From assembly GCA_050261495.1 (NCBI GenBank), contig JBLNDI010000099.1:1-30752 (forward strand): a stretch of DNA of 30,752 nt, written 5' to 3'. The stretch is from JBMNKL01 sp050261495. Its GTDB lineage: Bacteria > Bacillota > Clostridia > Acetivibrionales > DTU013. This document shows positions 23,695 through 30,752 of the stretch, one piece after another (position 1 is the stretch's first letter; the number at the start of each line of letters is the position of its first letter). The notes below the pieces were generated by a model. It did no database searches. It was not told the DNA's origin and saw nothing but the letters and a program-made list of their open reading frames with translations. The position numbers were made by a program, and so were the translations under genes.

Positions 23695-25083
23695 CTAAAA
23701 ATCAAATTTCCCTTCGAAATATGCCTCCAGTTCATTTATCCGTATGCGCACCTGGGACATGGTATCCCTGTCCCTGATTGTCACGCACGTGTCGTTCAGC
23801 GAATCAAAATCAAAGGTCACGCAGTACGGCGTGCCTATTTCGTCCTGTCTCCTGTACCGCTTCCCGATACTGCCCGTGTCATCATATTCGCACGGATATT
23901 TGCGGATCAATTGCTCATATACCTTGTACGCCTCTTCCCCCAGCTTCTTTGAAAGCGGCAGCACGCCGATTTTGACCGGCGCAAGCGCAGGGTGGAAACG
24001 CAGCACGGTCCTTACGTCCCCTTCCGCGATTTCTTCCTCGTCATAGGCGTCGCACAGGAAAGCCAGCGTTACCCTGTCTGCGCCCAACGAAGGCTCGACG
24101 CAGTAAGGTATGTATTTCTCGTTTTTAACGGGGTCAAAATAGGTCAGGTCCTCCTTTGAGTGTTCAATGTGCTGCCTAAGGTCAAAATCGGTCCTGTCGG
24201 CTATTCCCCAGAGCTCGCCCCAGCCGAACGGGAACTTGTACTCGATGTCGGTTGTCGCATTGCTGTAATGCGACAGTTCTTCCTTGCTGTGGTCCCTCAT
24301 CCTGAGGTTTTCCTTCATAATGCCTAAACTTAAAAGCCAATTGTAGCAAAAATCTTTCCAGTAGGCGAACCATTCCAGGTCGGTACCCGGCTCGCAGAAG
24401 AATTCAAGCTCCATCTGCTCGAATTCGCGTGTCCTGAACGTAAAATTGCCGGGGGTAATCTCGTTCCTGAAAGCTTTTCCTATCTGGCCGATACCAAACG
24501 GTATCTTCTTCCTGGTTGTTCTTTGCACATTTTTAAAGTTGACAAAAATGCCCTGGGCAGTTTCCGGGCGCAGGTAGATTTCCGCCTTGGAATCCTCGGT
24601 AACGCCCTGGAACGTCTTGAACATAAGGTTGAACTTGCGGATATCGGTGAAATTTCCTGAGCCGCACTCGGGGCATTTTATGTTATTCTCTTTTATATAT
24701 GCCATCAGCTGCTCGTTTTTCCATCCGTCGACGGCCAGCGCAATGCCGTTTTCCTTATTATAATCATCAATCAGTTTATCCGCCCTGTGCCTCGTTTTGC
24801 AATCCTTGCAGTCGATCAGCGGGTCGCTGAAACCGCCCACGTGCCCTGACGCCACCCAAACCTGCGGATTCATCAGTATTGCGCAGTCTACGCCGACATT
24901 GTACGGATTCTCTTGTACAAATTTTCTCCACCAAGCCTTTTTAACGTTATTCTTCAATTCAACTCCCAGCGGGCCGTAATCCCACGCATTCGCCAATCCG
25001 CCGTAGATTTCGGATCCCGGGTATACGAATCCCCTGTTTTTCGCCAGCGCCACTATTTTATCCATTGACTTCTCCATTATCAT
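23695..25083 (-). CDS. glyS: glycyl-tRNA synthetase, single-chain class II type
   Basis: This homodimeric class II synthetase charges tRNA-Gly. The 462-residue product has the family features. GGLANAWDYGPLG is near 28, zinc-binding cysteines occur in CKDCKTRH and CPECGSGNF (about 92-145), and motif 2 lies in the EITPGNFTFRTREFEQMELEFF region near 212. Motif 3 is in EPSLGADRVTLAFL, and there is an anticodon-binding C-terminus (APVKIGVLPLSKK onward). It is not the alpha/beta two-subunit enzyme. The ATG at 25083 overlaps the coaBC stop as ATGA and has GGAGG 8 nt upstream, so coaBC and glyS are coupled. No T-box is present, as expected for an internal operon gene. Confidence 0.97.
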   Translation of the reverse strand: MIMEKSMDKIVALAKNRGFVYPGSEIYGGLANAWDYGPLGVELKNNVKKAWWRKFVQENPYNVGVDCAILMNPQVWVASGHVGGFSDPLIDCKDCKTRHRADKLIDDYNKENGIALAVDGWKNEQLMAYIKENNIKCPECGSGNFTDIRKFNLMFKTFQGVTEDSKAEIYLRPETAQGIFVNFKNVQRTTRKKIPFGIGQIGKAFRNEITPGNFTFRTREFEQMELEFFCEPGTDLEWFAYWKDFCYNWLLSLGIMKENLRMRDHSKEELSHYSNATTDIEYKFPFGWGELWGIADRTDFDLRQHIEHSKEDLTYFDPVKNEKYIPYCVEPSLGADRVTLAFLCDAYDEEEIAEGDVRTVLRFHPALAPVKIGVLPLSKKLGEEAYKVYEQLIRKYPCEYDDTGSIGKRYRRQDEIGTPYCVTFDFDSLNDTCVTIRDRDTMSQVRIRINELEAYFEGKFDF

Positions 25084-26285
25084 TGATGTAACCTCCGCAT
25101 CCCATTAATTTCGTCCAGTATCCTGTGCCCCGCGTCAAGCTTGCTCATCAGCGGAAGATCCAGGACCGTCCCGTCCCTTTTGAGTATCTTTATTATATTG
25201 GTGTCGGTACCGAAGCCTGCCCCCTCCATGGTCACATCATTCGCGACAATCATGTCCAGGTTTTTCACATCCATCTTGCAGGCCGCGTGCTCCATCAGGT
25301 TGCAAGTCTCGGCGCAAAATCCCACCAACATCTTGTCACCCTTTATTCTGCCCAATTCCGCCAGTATGTCCGTATTCTTTACGAGCTTCACCATAAACTC
25401 GTTTTCGCTTTTCTTGATTTTAACATCAGACACCTCGGCAACCCTGTAATCCGCAACAGCCGCAGCCATGACCACGACGTCGCATGCTTCGAAACGGCTC
25501 ATCACTGCCCTGTACATTTCCTCGGCCGTGGTTACCTTCACAAGCTCGGCTCCTTCCGGGCATTTCAATTCAACAGGTCCTGAAATCAACACCACGTCCG
25601 CGCCACGCTCTATAGCCGCCTTTGCCACCGCGTATCCCATCTTTCCCGAGGAAAGGTTCGATATGAAGCGGACTGGATCAAGCCGCTCCCTCGTAGGTCC
25701 GGCGGTAACAAGTATCCTCAGGCCTTCCAGGTCCCGCAAAGGCTTCAGCATGCCCACGACCTTGTCCACTATGGCGGCAGGCTCCGGCAAACGTCCTTTC
25801 CCGTAGCTGCCTTCCGCCATCCTTCCGGTATCCGGTTCCATAAAAAAATACCCCAGCGATTTCAGCTTCTCAATATTTTGCTGCACTATTGCGTTCTCAT
25901 ACATGTTGAAATTCATCGCCGGCACAAAAAGAACGGGCGCCCTTGTCGCCATAACGGTCGTGCTGAGCAGATCGTCGGCTATTCCCGACGCAATCTTTCC
26001 TATGATATTGGCCGTAGCGGGAGCTATAAGCAGAAGATCGGCCTTGTTTGCCAGCGATACATGCTTTATATTCCATTGTTCAGGCTCCGCAAACATATCG
26101 GCGGCAACCGGGTTCTGGGACAATGTACGGAATGTAAGCGGCGTTATAAACTTTTGCGCGTTGGCTGTCATGATTACATTGACGTCGGCCCCCATTTTTG
26201 TCAGCCTGCTGACGACATCGGCCGCCTTGTATGCGGCTATGCCGCCGCAAACTCCCACAACAACCGATTTCCCTTTTAAAACCAT
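25080..26285 (-). CDS. coaBC: bifunctional phosphopantothenoylcysteine decarboxylase / phosphopantothenate-cysteine ligase
   Basis: CoaBC makes two steps of coenzyme A synthesis: CoaB joins 4'-phosphopantothenate to cysteine using CTP, and CoaC decarboxylates the product using FMN. In the 401-residue product CoaC covers about 1-185 (GVCGGIAAYKAADVVSRL, catalytic H75 in KHVSLA, APATANIIGKIASGIADD, PAMNFNMYEN). CoaB covers about 190-400 (ITAGPTRERLDPVRFISNLSSGKMGYA, then KIKKSENEFMVKLVKNTDIL). At residue 158, where the E. coli enzyme has the catalytic Cys in ACG, this protein has Glu (MAEGSYGKGR). I chose the ATG at 26285 because of GGGAGGAGG upstream; an earlier in-frame start at 26327 lacks one. 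A terminator lies between it and rpoZ. Confidence 0.96.
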   Translation of the reverse strand: MVLKGKSVVVGVCGGIAAYKAADVVSRLTKMGADVNVIMTANAQKFITPLTFRTLSQNPVAADMFAEPEQWNIKHVSLANKADLLLIAPATANIIGKIASGIADDLLSTTVMATRAPVLFVPAMNFNMYENAIVQQNIEKLKSLGYFFMEPDTGRMAEGSYGKGRLPEPAAIVDKVVGMLKPLRDLEGLRILVTAGPTRERLDPVRFISNLSSGKMGYAVAKAAIERGADVVLISGPVELKCPEGAELVKVTTAEEMYRAVMSRFEACDVVVMAAAVADYRVAEVSDVKIKKSENEFMVKLVKNTDILAELGRIKGDKMLVGFCAETCNLMEHAACKMDVKNLDMIVANDVTMEGAGFGTDTNIIKILKRDGTVLDLPLMSKLDAGHRILDEINGMRRLHQ

Positions 26286-26384
26286 CGTAACGACCTCCTC
26301 CCGGGCGCTTGCCGGCGATTCAAACACACCTTCCGCGCGTAATTTGCCTTCCGCAAATAACTTGGTTTATTTCTTCTAAATTAT

Positions 26385-26417
26385 AAAAAAGTTAAGGCGA
26401 GAAACTCGAACCTTAAC
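26385..26417 (-). terminator. Rho-independent terminator between rpoZ and coaBC
   Basis: On the minus strand GTTAAGG (26417-26411) pairs with CCTTAAC (26397-26391). An inner CGAG/CTCG helix caps the stem, and TTTTTT (26390-26385) follows. A TATAAT (26385-26380) overlaps the U-tract and could start a coaBC transcript, though its -35 is poor. Apart from this, the 26286-26469 gap holds nothing evident. Confidence 0.9.
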
Positions 26418-26469
26418 CTGTAAATGCGCCGGATACGGCCCGATTTTCATTGCGGGACAGGCAGGCGCC

Positions 26470-26676
26470 TTACTTGATCCCGCTTTTTGTCCTGATATAG
26501 GTGATTTTATTCTCATTCACTTCGTTCAACGCTATTGTCACCGGTTTGTCCGAATCACATTTCACAAGCTTGTTGGCGCCATCCGCAAGCTGTCTTGCCC
26601 TCTTTGCCGTCGCAACAACAAGCGTATACCTGCTGTCAACTTTACTTAGTAAAGAACTAAGTGGTGGATATATCAT
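26470..26676 (-). CDS. rpoZ: RNA polymerase omega subunit
   Basis: Omega is the small subunit that helps assemble the beta-prime subunit into RNA polymerase. The 68-residue product has the conserved N-terminal MIYPPLSSLLSKVDSRYTLVVATAKRARQL pattern (residues 1-30): a short helix, then the VDSRYxLVxxxAKRARQL core, followed by KPVTIALNEVNENKI. The length is normal for Firmicutes. The ATG at 26676 has GGGGGGA upstream. It begins only 27 bp after the remA stop. In most Firmicutes gmk (guanylate kinase) would lie between them; it is absent here without remnants. Confidence 0.94.
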   Translation of the reverse strand: MIYPPLSSLLSKVDSRYTLVVATAKRARQLADGANKLVKCDSDKPVTIALNEVNENKITYIRTKSGIK

Positions 26677-26703
26677 AAAACAAAGTCCCCCCTTGGTTGT
26701 AAT

Positions 26704-26979
26704 TTAATCTTCCATATCCTGTGTATCGTCAATAAGTTCGGAATCCTTTGCATTCAGCCTGTTAGCCACTGTTTCCGGCTGAACCGCCGATAAAATGACA
26801 TGGTCGCTGTCAGTTATTATAACCGCGCGTGTTCTCCTGCCATAAGTCGCATCAATCAGCATGCCCCTGTCCCTGGCCTCCTGGATGATTCTTTTGATCG
26901 GCGCCGACTCGGGGCTCACGATTGCAACAAGCCTGTTTGCCGATACAATATTGCCAAATCCAATATTAATGAGTTTCAT
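26704..26979 (-). CDS. remA: RemA-like extracellular matrix regulator (DUF370)
   Basis: RemA-family proteins are small DNA-binding regulators; in Bacillus subtilis RemA activates biofilm matrix and osmoprotection operons. The 91-residue product shows the family core MKLINIGFGNIV at the start, then VAIVSPESAPIKRIIQEARDRG and LIDATYGRRTRAVIITDSDHVILSAVQPETV. A short acidic tail ends in DDTQDMED. I chose the ATG at 26979, which has GGGAGGATT upstream; a longer frame starting at 27012 would add eleven non-conserved residues. It lies 44 bp after yicC and 27 bp before rpoZ, an arrangement typical of Firmicutes except for the missing gmk. Confidence 0.95.
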   Translation of the reverse strand: MKLINIGFGNIVSANRLVAIVSPESAPIKRIIQEARDRGMLIDATYGRRTRAVIITDSDHVILSAVQPETVANRLNAKDSELIDDTQDMED

Positions 26980-27023
26980 GGATAATCCTCCCTTTTCCCC
27001 GATTTGAAGCATTCCCGCACAGC

Positions 27024-27902
27024 CTACTCGATATTTTGCACTTGTTCCCTTATCTTCTCGATTTCACTCTTTATATCCACAACATACCTGGTAATAACAA
27101 GATCATTTGCTTTTGAACCTATCGTGTTTATCTCCCTGTTCATCTCCTGCACCAGGAAATCAAGCTTTCTGCCGACAGGCATATCCATTTGCAGGATTTC
27201 CCGGACTTGGCATACATGGCTCTTCAGCCTCACCAACTCCTCGTCGATGCTGCACTTGTCCGCAAAAATGGCTACCTCCATAGCCACCCTGCTTTCATCC
27301 ACCGGCTGCTGGCCCAGCAACTCGGAAATCCTCGACATCAGTTTCGCCTTGTATTCCAATGGGACTTCCGGAGCCCTTTCCGCCAATTTTACAATAACTT
27401 CATCTATATAATCAACCCTTTCAAGCAACGCATTCTTAAGGCCTTCTCCTTCGATTTCCCTCATCCTTATCAGCGAAGCCAGCGCGTCTTCGGTAGCAAC
27501 CTTCAACAGCGACCACAAGTACTCCTCGTCTTCTTCGTCCTGCTCCACCCTAAGAACCTCGGGATACTTGGAGATCAGCGAAACCGTGATGTCATCCTTC
27601 AATCCGTACCTATCCCGCAGCGATTCAACCGCCGAGATATACGTTTTCGCCAGCGCCTCGTCAAAGGTCACATGCCTGGCGTCGCTGCTATAATTATAAT
27701 ATGTGACGAACACATCAATTTTGCCTCTTGAAACCGTCCTCCCGACAAGTTCCCTGACCCTGTCCTCAAGAAAGCCGACCTGGCGAGGCATTTTTATGAA
27801 AATATCCGAATACCTGTGGTTAACCGACTTTATCTCGACCAGGAACTCCCTGCCGTCTTGCGATATCTCTCCCCGGCCGTATCCGGTCATGCTTTTTATC
27901 AT
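27024..27902 (-). CDS. yicC: YicC-family endoribonuclease
   Basis: YicC/YloC proteins are conserved endoribonucleases; the E. coli protein has been linked to small-RNA decay. The 292-residue product has the usual family size. It carries the N-terminal signature MIKSMTGYGRGE, followed by EIKSVNHRYSDIFIKMPR (residues 24-41), and the C-terminal DUF1732 part with KCSIDEELVRLKSHV and GRKLDFLVQEMNREINTIGSKA (near 242-263). The ATG at 27902 is family-typical, with GGGG at a workable distance. It has its own extended -10 promoter and leads the yicC-remA-rpoZ unit, 84 bp after rsmE. Confidence 0.94.
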   Translation of the reverse strand: MIKSMTGYGRGEISQDGREFLVEIKSVNHRYSDIFIKMPRQVGFLEDRVRELVGRTVSRGKIDVFVTYYNYSSDARHVTFDEALAKTYISAVESLRDRYGLKDDITVSLISKYPEVLRVEQDEEDEEYLWSLLKVATEDALASLIRMREIEGEGLKNALLERVDYIDEVIVKLAERAPEVPLEYKAKLMSRISELLGQQPVDESRVAMEVAIFADKCSIDEELVRLKSHVCQVREILQMDMPVGRKLDFLVQEMNREINTIGSKANDLVITRYVVDIKSEIEKIREQVQNIE

Positions 27903-27950
27903 AAATAACCCCGTATTCTCCTGTTATTATGGTCAAAATTCTCATTAGGT

Positions 27951-27959
27951 ATTATAACA
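27951..27959 (-). promoter_or_regulatory. extended -10 promoter of the yicC-remA-rpoZ operon
   Basis: TGTTATAAT on the minus strand is a perfect extended -10, with a poor -35, about 49 nt before the yicC ATG. It sits in the 84-bp gap between rsmE and yicC. Confidence 0.6.
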
Positions 27960-27986
27960 TAAAAGCTGTTATTTAAAAGAAAATTT

Positions 27987-28742
27987 TTAAATGTCGCCAA
28001 TTTCATACATCAATATCGCAATCACGACCATGCCTGCCGTTTCGGTACGCAATATCCTGGGACCAAGCGAAACAGTCTCAAATCCTCGCCTCGAAGCCTC
28101 TTCCGCTTCCCCTGGGTCAAACCCGCCCTCGGGTCCTATAAATACAGCGGTCTTGCTGCCCGCACCCCGCGGCAGCGCGCGAAGAAACGCGCGAATGCTT
28201 TTCGTTTTCTCCTCTTCGTACGGAAAAAGCCTCAAGTCACAGCCTTCGGCAAGCTTCAGCGCTTCATCGAACGTCACCGGCTCTTCCACCGACGGAATTA
28301 TTCCGCGGTTGCATTGTTTTGCCGATTCCAGGGCTATACGCCTCCACCTTGCGGTTTTGGAAGAAGCATCGCCGGATGCGCCGCCGATTTTCACCGTTGT
28401 CCTGGAGGTAACAACCGGGACAATACGCTTAACGCCAAGCTCCACGCACTTCTGTATTATTAAGTCCATCTTGTCGTTCTTCGGTATGCCCTGGAAAAGC
28501 GTAATATCTATCCTTGGTTCCGTCAGGTTGCGTCTTGCGGCGGTAATCCTTGCCAAAACGGCGTCTTTCCCCGTGCGCTCGATAACCGCGTCATAGTCCG
28601 TTCCCGAGCCGTCGGAAATCACGATTGCATCCCCCGGGGCCGCCCGCAGCACATTCACGATATGCCTGACATCCCCGCCCGTTATGGCGATGCGTCCGCT
28701 GCTCTCATCAATCGCGTCCCTTTCTACAAAGAACCTTGCCAT
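27987..28742 (-). CDS. rsmE: 16S rRNA (uracil1498-N3)-methyltransferase RsmE
   Basis: RsmE is a SPOUT-class enzyme that methylates N3 of U1498 in 16S rRNA using S-adenosylmethionine. The 251-residue product has an N-terminal PUA-like part (MARFFVERDAI to about 70). The SPOUT domain with the knotted SAM site follows: FIGPEGGFDPGEAEEA near 206 and SLGPRILRTETAGMVVIAIL near 226-245. The catalytic-domain segment KCVELGVKRIVPVVTSRTTV is near 98. The ATG at 28742 lies inside the end of prmA (19-bp overlap), so translation is probably coupled. The dnaJ-prmA-rsmE order is common in Firmicutes. Confidence 0.96.
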   Translation of the reverse strand: MARFFVERDAIDESSGRIAITGGDVRHIVNVLRAAPGDAIVISDGSGTDYDAVIERTGKDAVLARITAARRNLTEPRIDITLFQGIPKNDKMDLIIQKCVELGVKRIVPVVTSRTTVKIGGASGDASSKTARWRRIALESAKQCNRGIIPSVEEPVTFDEALKLAEGCDLRLFPYEEEKTKSIRAFLRALPRGAGSKTAVFIGPEGGFDPGEAEEASRRGFETVSLGPRILRTETAGMVVIAILMYEIGDI

Positions 28743-29686
28743 TTAAAAACCATCGCCACCCATTCGCCCATCTCTTCCGAACCGATGAAATCAAAGCCGT
28801 TCTCCCGGTAAGCTTTGATTACGTCCTCTTTTCTCTCCCTGATAATACCCGACGCCAGCGTCAAGCCGCCTTTCACAAGGCAGCGCCGCACATCCGGGGC
28901 AAGGCCGATTATCACGTCTGCAATAATATTGGCTACGATCAAATCCGCTTTCTTGTTCCTGAAATCCTTCAGTTCTCCCTGTTTTACATCGATCCTGTCA
29001 AGCATGCCGTTAATCGCGACGTTCTCACGCGCGGCCCTGACCGCCTCGGGATCGATGTCCAGGGCAAAAACACGGCTTGCGCCGCATATTGCGGCAATAA
29101 TTGAAAGGATGCCCGAACCGCATCCCACATCAACAACAACGTCTCCCTTTTTTACATTGTCGAACAGGAGCCGGGAGCAAAGCCTTGTGGTCTCGTGCAG
29201 CCCTGTTCCGAACGCCATTCCCGGGTCCATTTCGATTACTGTTCCGCCGGGTTTCGCGTCATACTTTTCCCAACTGGGCTTGATCACGATATTGCCGGCA
29301 ATGTTGAATGGCTTGTAATACTTCTTCCAGGATACGGCCCAATCTTCATCGTCCACTTCTTCATATGCGACCGTTCGTTTTCCCGTATCAAGAAACCGGG
29401 AAATATAATCGAGCTTCTCACGGATTACGGCGTCCAGTTCCCCGATCGCCCGCTCCCGGTTGAAATATGCCTCGACGGCAACTTCTCCGTCATGCATGGC
29501 CCCGCTGTCCAGTAAAACATCCGGATCCACGCCGGCATATCCGTCCGGACCCGGGCGCTCCGCCTGCGCTCTGAATTCCCTTGGGTCTTTAATAGCCACA
29601 CCGCCGGAACCCAGCGACGTCAACATCTCCGATACGACATCGACGGCTTCTCCCGTCGTTTTTATACTCACCTTGATCCATTTCAT
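28724..29686 (-). CDS. prmA: ribosomal protein L11 methyltransferase PrmA
   Basis: PrmA trimethylates amino groups of ribosomal protein L11 with S-adenosylmethionine. The 320-residue product has an N-terminal substrate-recognition domain (MKWIKVSIKTTGEAVDVVSEML). A Rossmann methyltransferase domain follows, with motif I VVDVGCGSGILSIIAA near 186-201, the acidic residue in ALDIDPEAVRAA, and the catalytic-loop LIVANIIADVI near 254. It also carries DPGMAFGTGLHETTR, diagnostic of PrmA. It is slightly longer than the usual ~295-315 residues because of a Gly/Pro/Asp-rich insert near 45-60. CGGAGA precedes the ATG at 29686. It starts 29 bp after dnaJ and overlaps rsmE by 19 bp. Confidence 0.96.
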   Translation of the reverse strand: MKWIKVSIKTTGEAVDVVSEMLTSLGSGGVAIKDPREFRAQAERPGPDGYAGVDPDVLLDSGAMHDGEVAVEAYFNRERAIGELDAVIREKLDYISRFLDTGKRTVAYEEVDDEDWAVSWKKYYKPFNIAGNIVIKPSWEKYDAKPGGTVIEMDPGMAFGTGLHETTRLCSRLLFDNVKKGDVVVDVGCGSGILSIIAAICGASRVFALDIDPEAVRAARENVAINGMLDRIDVKQGELKDFRNKKADLIVANIIADVIIGLAPDVRRCLVKGGLTLASGIIRERKEDVIKAYRENGFDFIGSEEMGEWVAMVFKWQGSL

Positions 29687-29715
29687 AAAAATCTCCGATC
29701 CGGATGGGCAACGGG

Positions 29716-30752
29716 CTACATCCCCAGCGCATCCTTCATTTTGTCAAAAAAGTTCTTTCTCTGCTCATGCCCGTCCTCGCCGCTGATTTCGGCAAATTGC
29801 CTGAGCAATTCCTTCTGCTTCTCGTTAAGCTTCTTCGGAACGTCGATCTCAACCCTTATGTATTGATCGCCCCTTCCGCTTCCCCTGATATAAGGAATAC
29901 CCTTGCCCCTGAGCCTGAAAATCGTTCCTGTCTGGGTACCCTCCGGCACGGTATACTTGACCTTGCCGTCAAGCGTGGGCACTTCGATCTCTGCGCCTAA
30001 AGCAGCCTGCACAAACGTTATCGGTATTTCGCAGACAACGTCGTTTCCCTGCCTCCTGAATATGGGATGGGGTTTGACGTTCACCAACACGTACAGATCA
30101 CCGGGCGGTCCGCCCCTTACGCCGGGCTCGCCTTCGCCTCTCAGTGAAATAGTCTGGCCGTCATCTATACCGGCAGGTATGCTCAGCTTGATCTTTGCGT
30201 TTCTCCTGGTCTTTCCTCTCCCGTTGCAATCAGGACACGGATCTACGATAATTTTGCCCTCGCCCCGGCACACATCGCATGTCCTTACGTTCACAAACTG
30301 ACCGAACGGGGTGCTTTGCTTGTATTGCACCTGGCCTGTTCCGCCGCATTGCTTGCAGGTTGCCGGCGAGGTTCCCGGCTTGGATCCTGAGCCTCCGCAC
30401 TTGCCGCACTTTTCATGCCTGCTGACGTTTATATCCTTGTTTACACCGAAAGCTGCCTCTTCAAATGATATCTCGACAGAGTACTTCAGGTCGGCGCCCT
30501 TCTGCGGCCCTGTCCGGCTCCTGGTGGAGCGTCCGAACCCGCCGCCGAAAAACGATTCAAATATATCGCTGATGCCGCCGAAATCAAAATCAAATCCCGC
30601 GCCCGCATTCGCGAAACCATTGGGATCCACGCCCGCATGTCCGAACTGGTCGTACCTGGATCTCTTTTGCGGGTCGCTTAAGACCTCGTAAGCTTCATTC
30701 ACTTCTTTAAACTTTGCTTCGGCATTTTTATCGCCGGGGTTCATGTCCGGAT
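29716..30752 (-). CDS. dnaJ: chaperone DnaJ, 5' end cut by the window edge
   Basis: DnaJ is the Hsp40 co-chaperone that delivers substrates to DnaK and stimulates its ATPase. The frame runs off the right edge of the window. The first visible residues (PDMNPGDKNAEAKFKEVNEAYEVLSD) are the second half of the J domain, starting inside the HPD motif. Next come a Gly/Phe-rich region (GFDFDFGGISDIFESFFGGGFG), then four zinc-binding CxxCxGxG repeats: CGKCGGSG, CKQCGGTG, CDVCRGEG and CPDCNGRG. The C-terminal substrate-binding domains with DLYVLVNVKPHPIFRRQGNDVV complete the protein. All repeats are intact. About 30 N-terminal residues are missing. It is upstream of prmA and rsmE in one operon, likely part of the hrcA-grpE-dnaK-dnaJ heat-shock cluster. 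Confidence 0.96.
   Translation of the reverse strand, partial: PDMNPGDKNAEAKFKEVNEAYEVLSDPQKRSRYDQFGHAGVDPNGFANAGAGFDFDFGGISDIFESFFGGGFGRSTRSRTGPQKGADLKYSVEISFEEAAFGVNKDINVSRHEKCGKCGGSGSKPGTSPATCKQCGGTGQVQYKQSTPFGQFVNVRTCDVCRGEGKIIVDPCPDCNGRGKTRRNAKIKLSIPAGIDDGQTISLRGEGEPGVRGGPPGDLYVLVNVKPHPIFRRQGNDVVCEIPITFVQAALGAEIEVPTLDGKVKYTVPEGTQTGTIFRLRGKGIPYIRGSGRGDQYIRVEIDVPKKLNEKQKELLRQFAEISGEDGHEQRKNFFDKMKDALGM

Noticed and set aside
22889..23698. 269-codon plus-strand frame over the ppdK start
   Set aside because: It is antisense to ppdK and runs into an AT-rich gap, ending in Phe/Leu/Ile-rich translation; no start signal.
1..30752. CRISPR array, insertion sequence, prophage or defence island
   Set aside because: No spaced identical repeats, transposase, integrase, or defence-family genes were found; the only tandem repeat is the 23-bp junction repeat at 6039-6216.

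Overview
The window looks like chromosome of an anaerobic low-to-mid GC Firmicute of class Clostridia. The signs are a pyruvate phosphate dikinase gene next to a single-chain class II glycyl-tRNA synthetase, RNase J, the Firmicutes marker RemA (DUF370), TmcAL, a BceRSAB-type peptide module, GGAGG ribosome binding sites, and sigma-A promoters that often carry an extended -10. No phage genes, insertion sequences, CRISPR arrays or rRNA were found. The genus cannot be named from the sequence alone.

Layout. 1-203 is non-coding and has strong RNA folding potential, including an H-type pseudoknot; it may be a structured ncRNA. 204-2657 is priA (minus). 2913-5108 (plus) holds tmcAL and a polytopic membrane protein, closed by a strong terminator. 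5339-10058 (plus) is a complete Bce-type system: response regulator, intramembrane-sensing histidine kinase, ABC ATPase and FtsX-like permease. The regulator-kinase junction contains a ~23-bp degenerate tandem repeat that seems to have grown from the stop/start junction itself. 10176-11408 is tyrS, convergent with rnjA (11418-13085). 13360-13490 is a perfect consensus promoter followed by a ~95-nt leader ending in a terminator, upstream of an L,D-transpeptidase (13574-14659). tRNA-Gln(CUG) follows on the minus strand.

14884-18811 (minus) is a translationally coupled operon: PAS histidine kinase, GGDEF-EAL protein with degenerate motifs, AEC transporter. Divergent from it is an ECF sigma factor with a membrane-anchored LolA/RseB-like partner (18922-20697). 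These converge on ppdK (20852-23494) through a bidirectional terminator. glyS and coaBC lie upstream of ppdK on the minus strand, coaBC separated from rpoZ by a terminator. Next come remA and yicC, then rsmE, prmA and a 5'-truncated dnaJ at the right edge.

How the genes fit together. The right third is housekeeping (translation, RNA processing, chaperone, CoA synthesis). The canonical Firmicutes order yicC-remA-gmk-rpoZ-coaBC-priA is recognisable but altered: gmk is cleanly missing and priA sits about 22 kb from coaBC. The middle is rich in envelope sensing: a cell-wall peptide sensing/resistance module, a cell-wall cross-linking enzyme with its own leader RNA, an orphan kinase with a c-di-GMP-type protein, and an ECF sigma pair.
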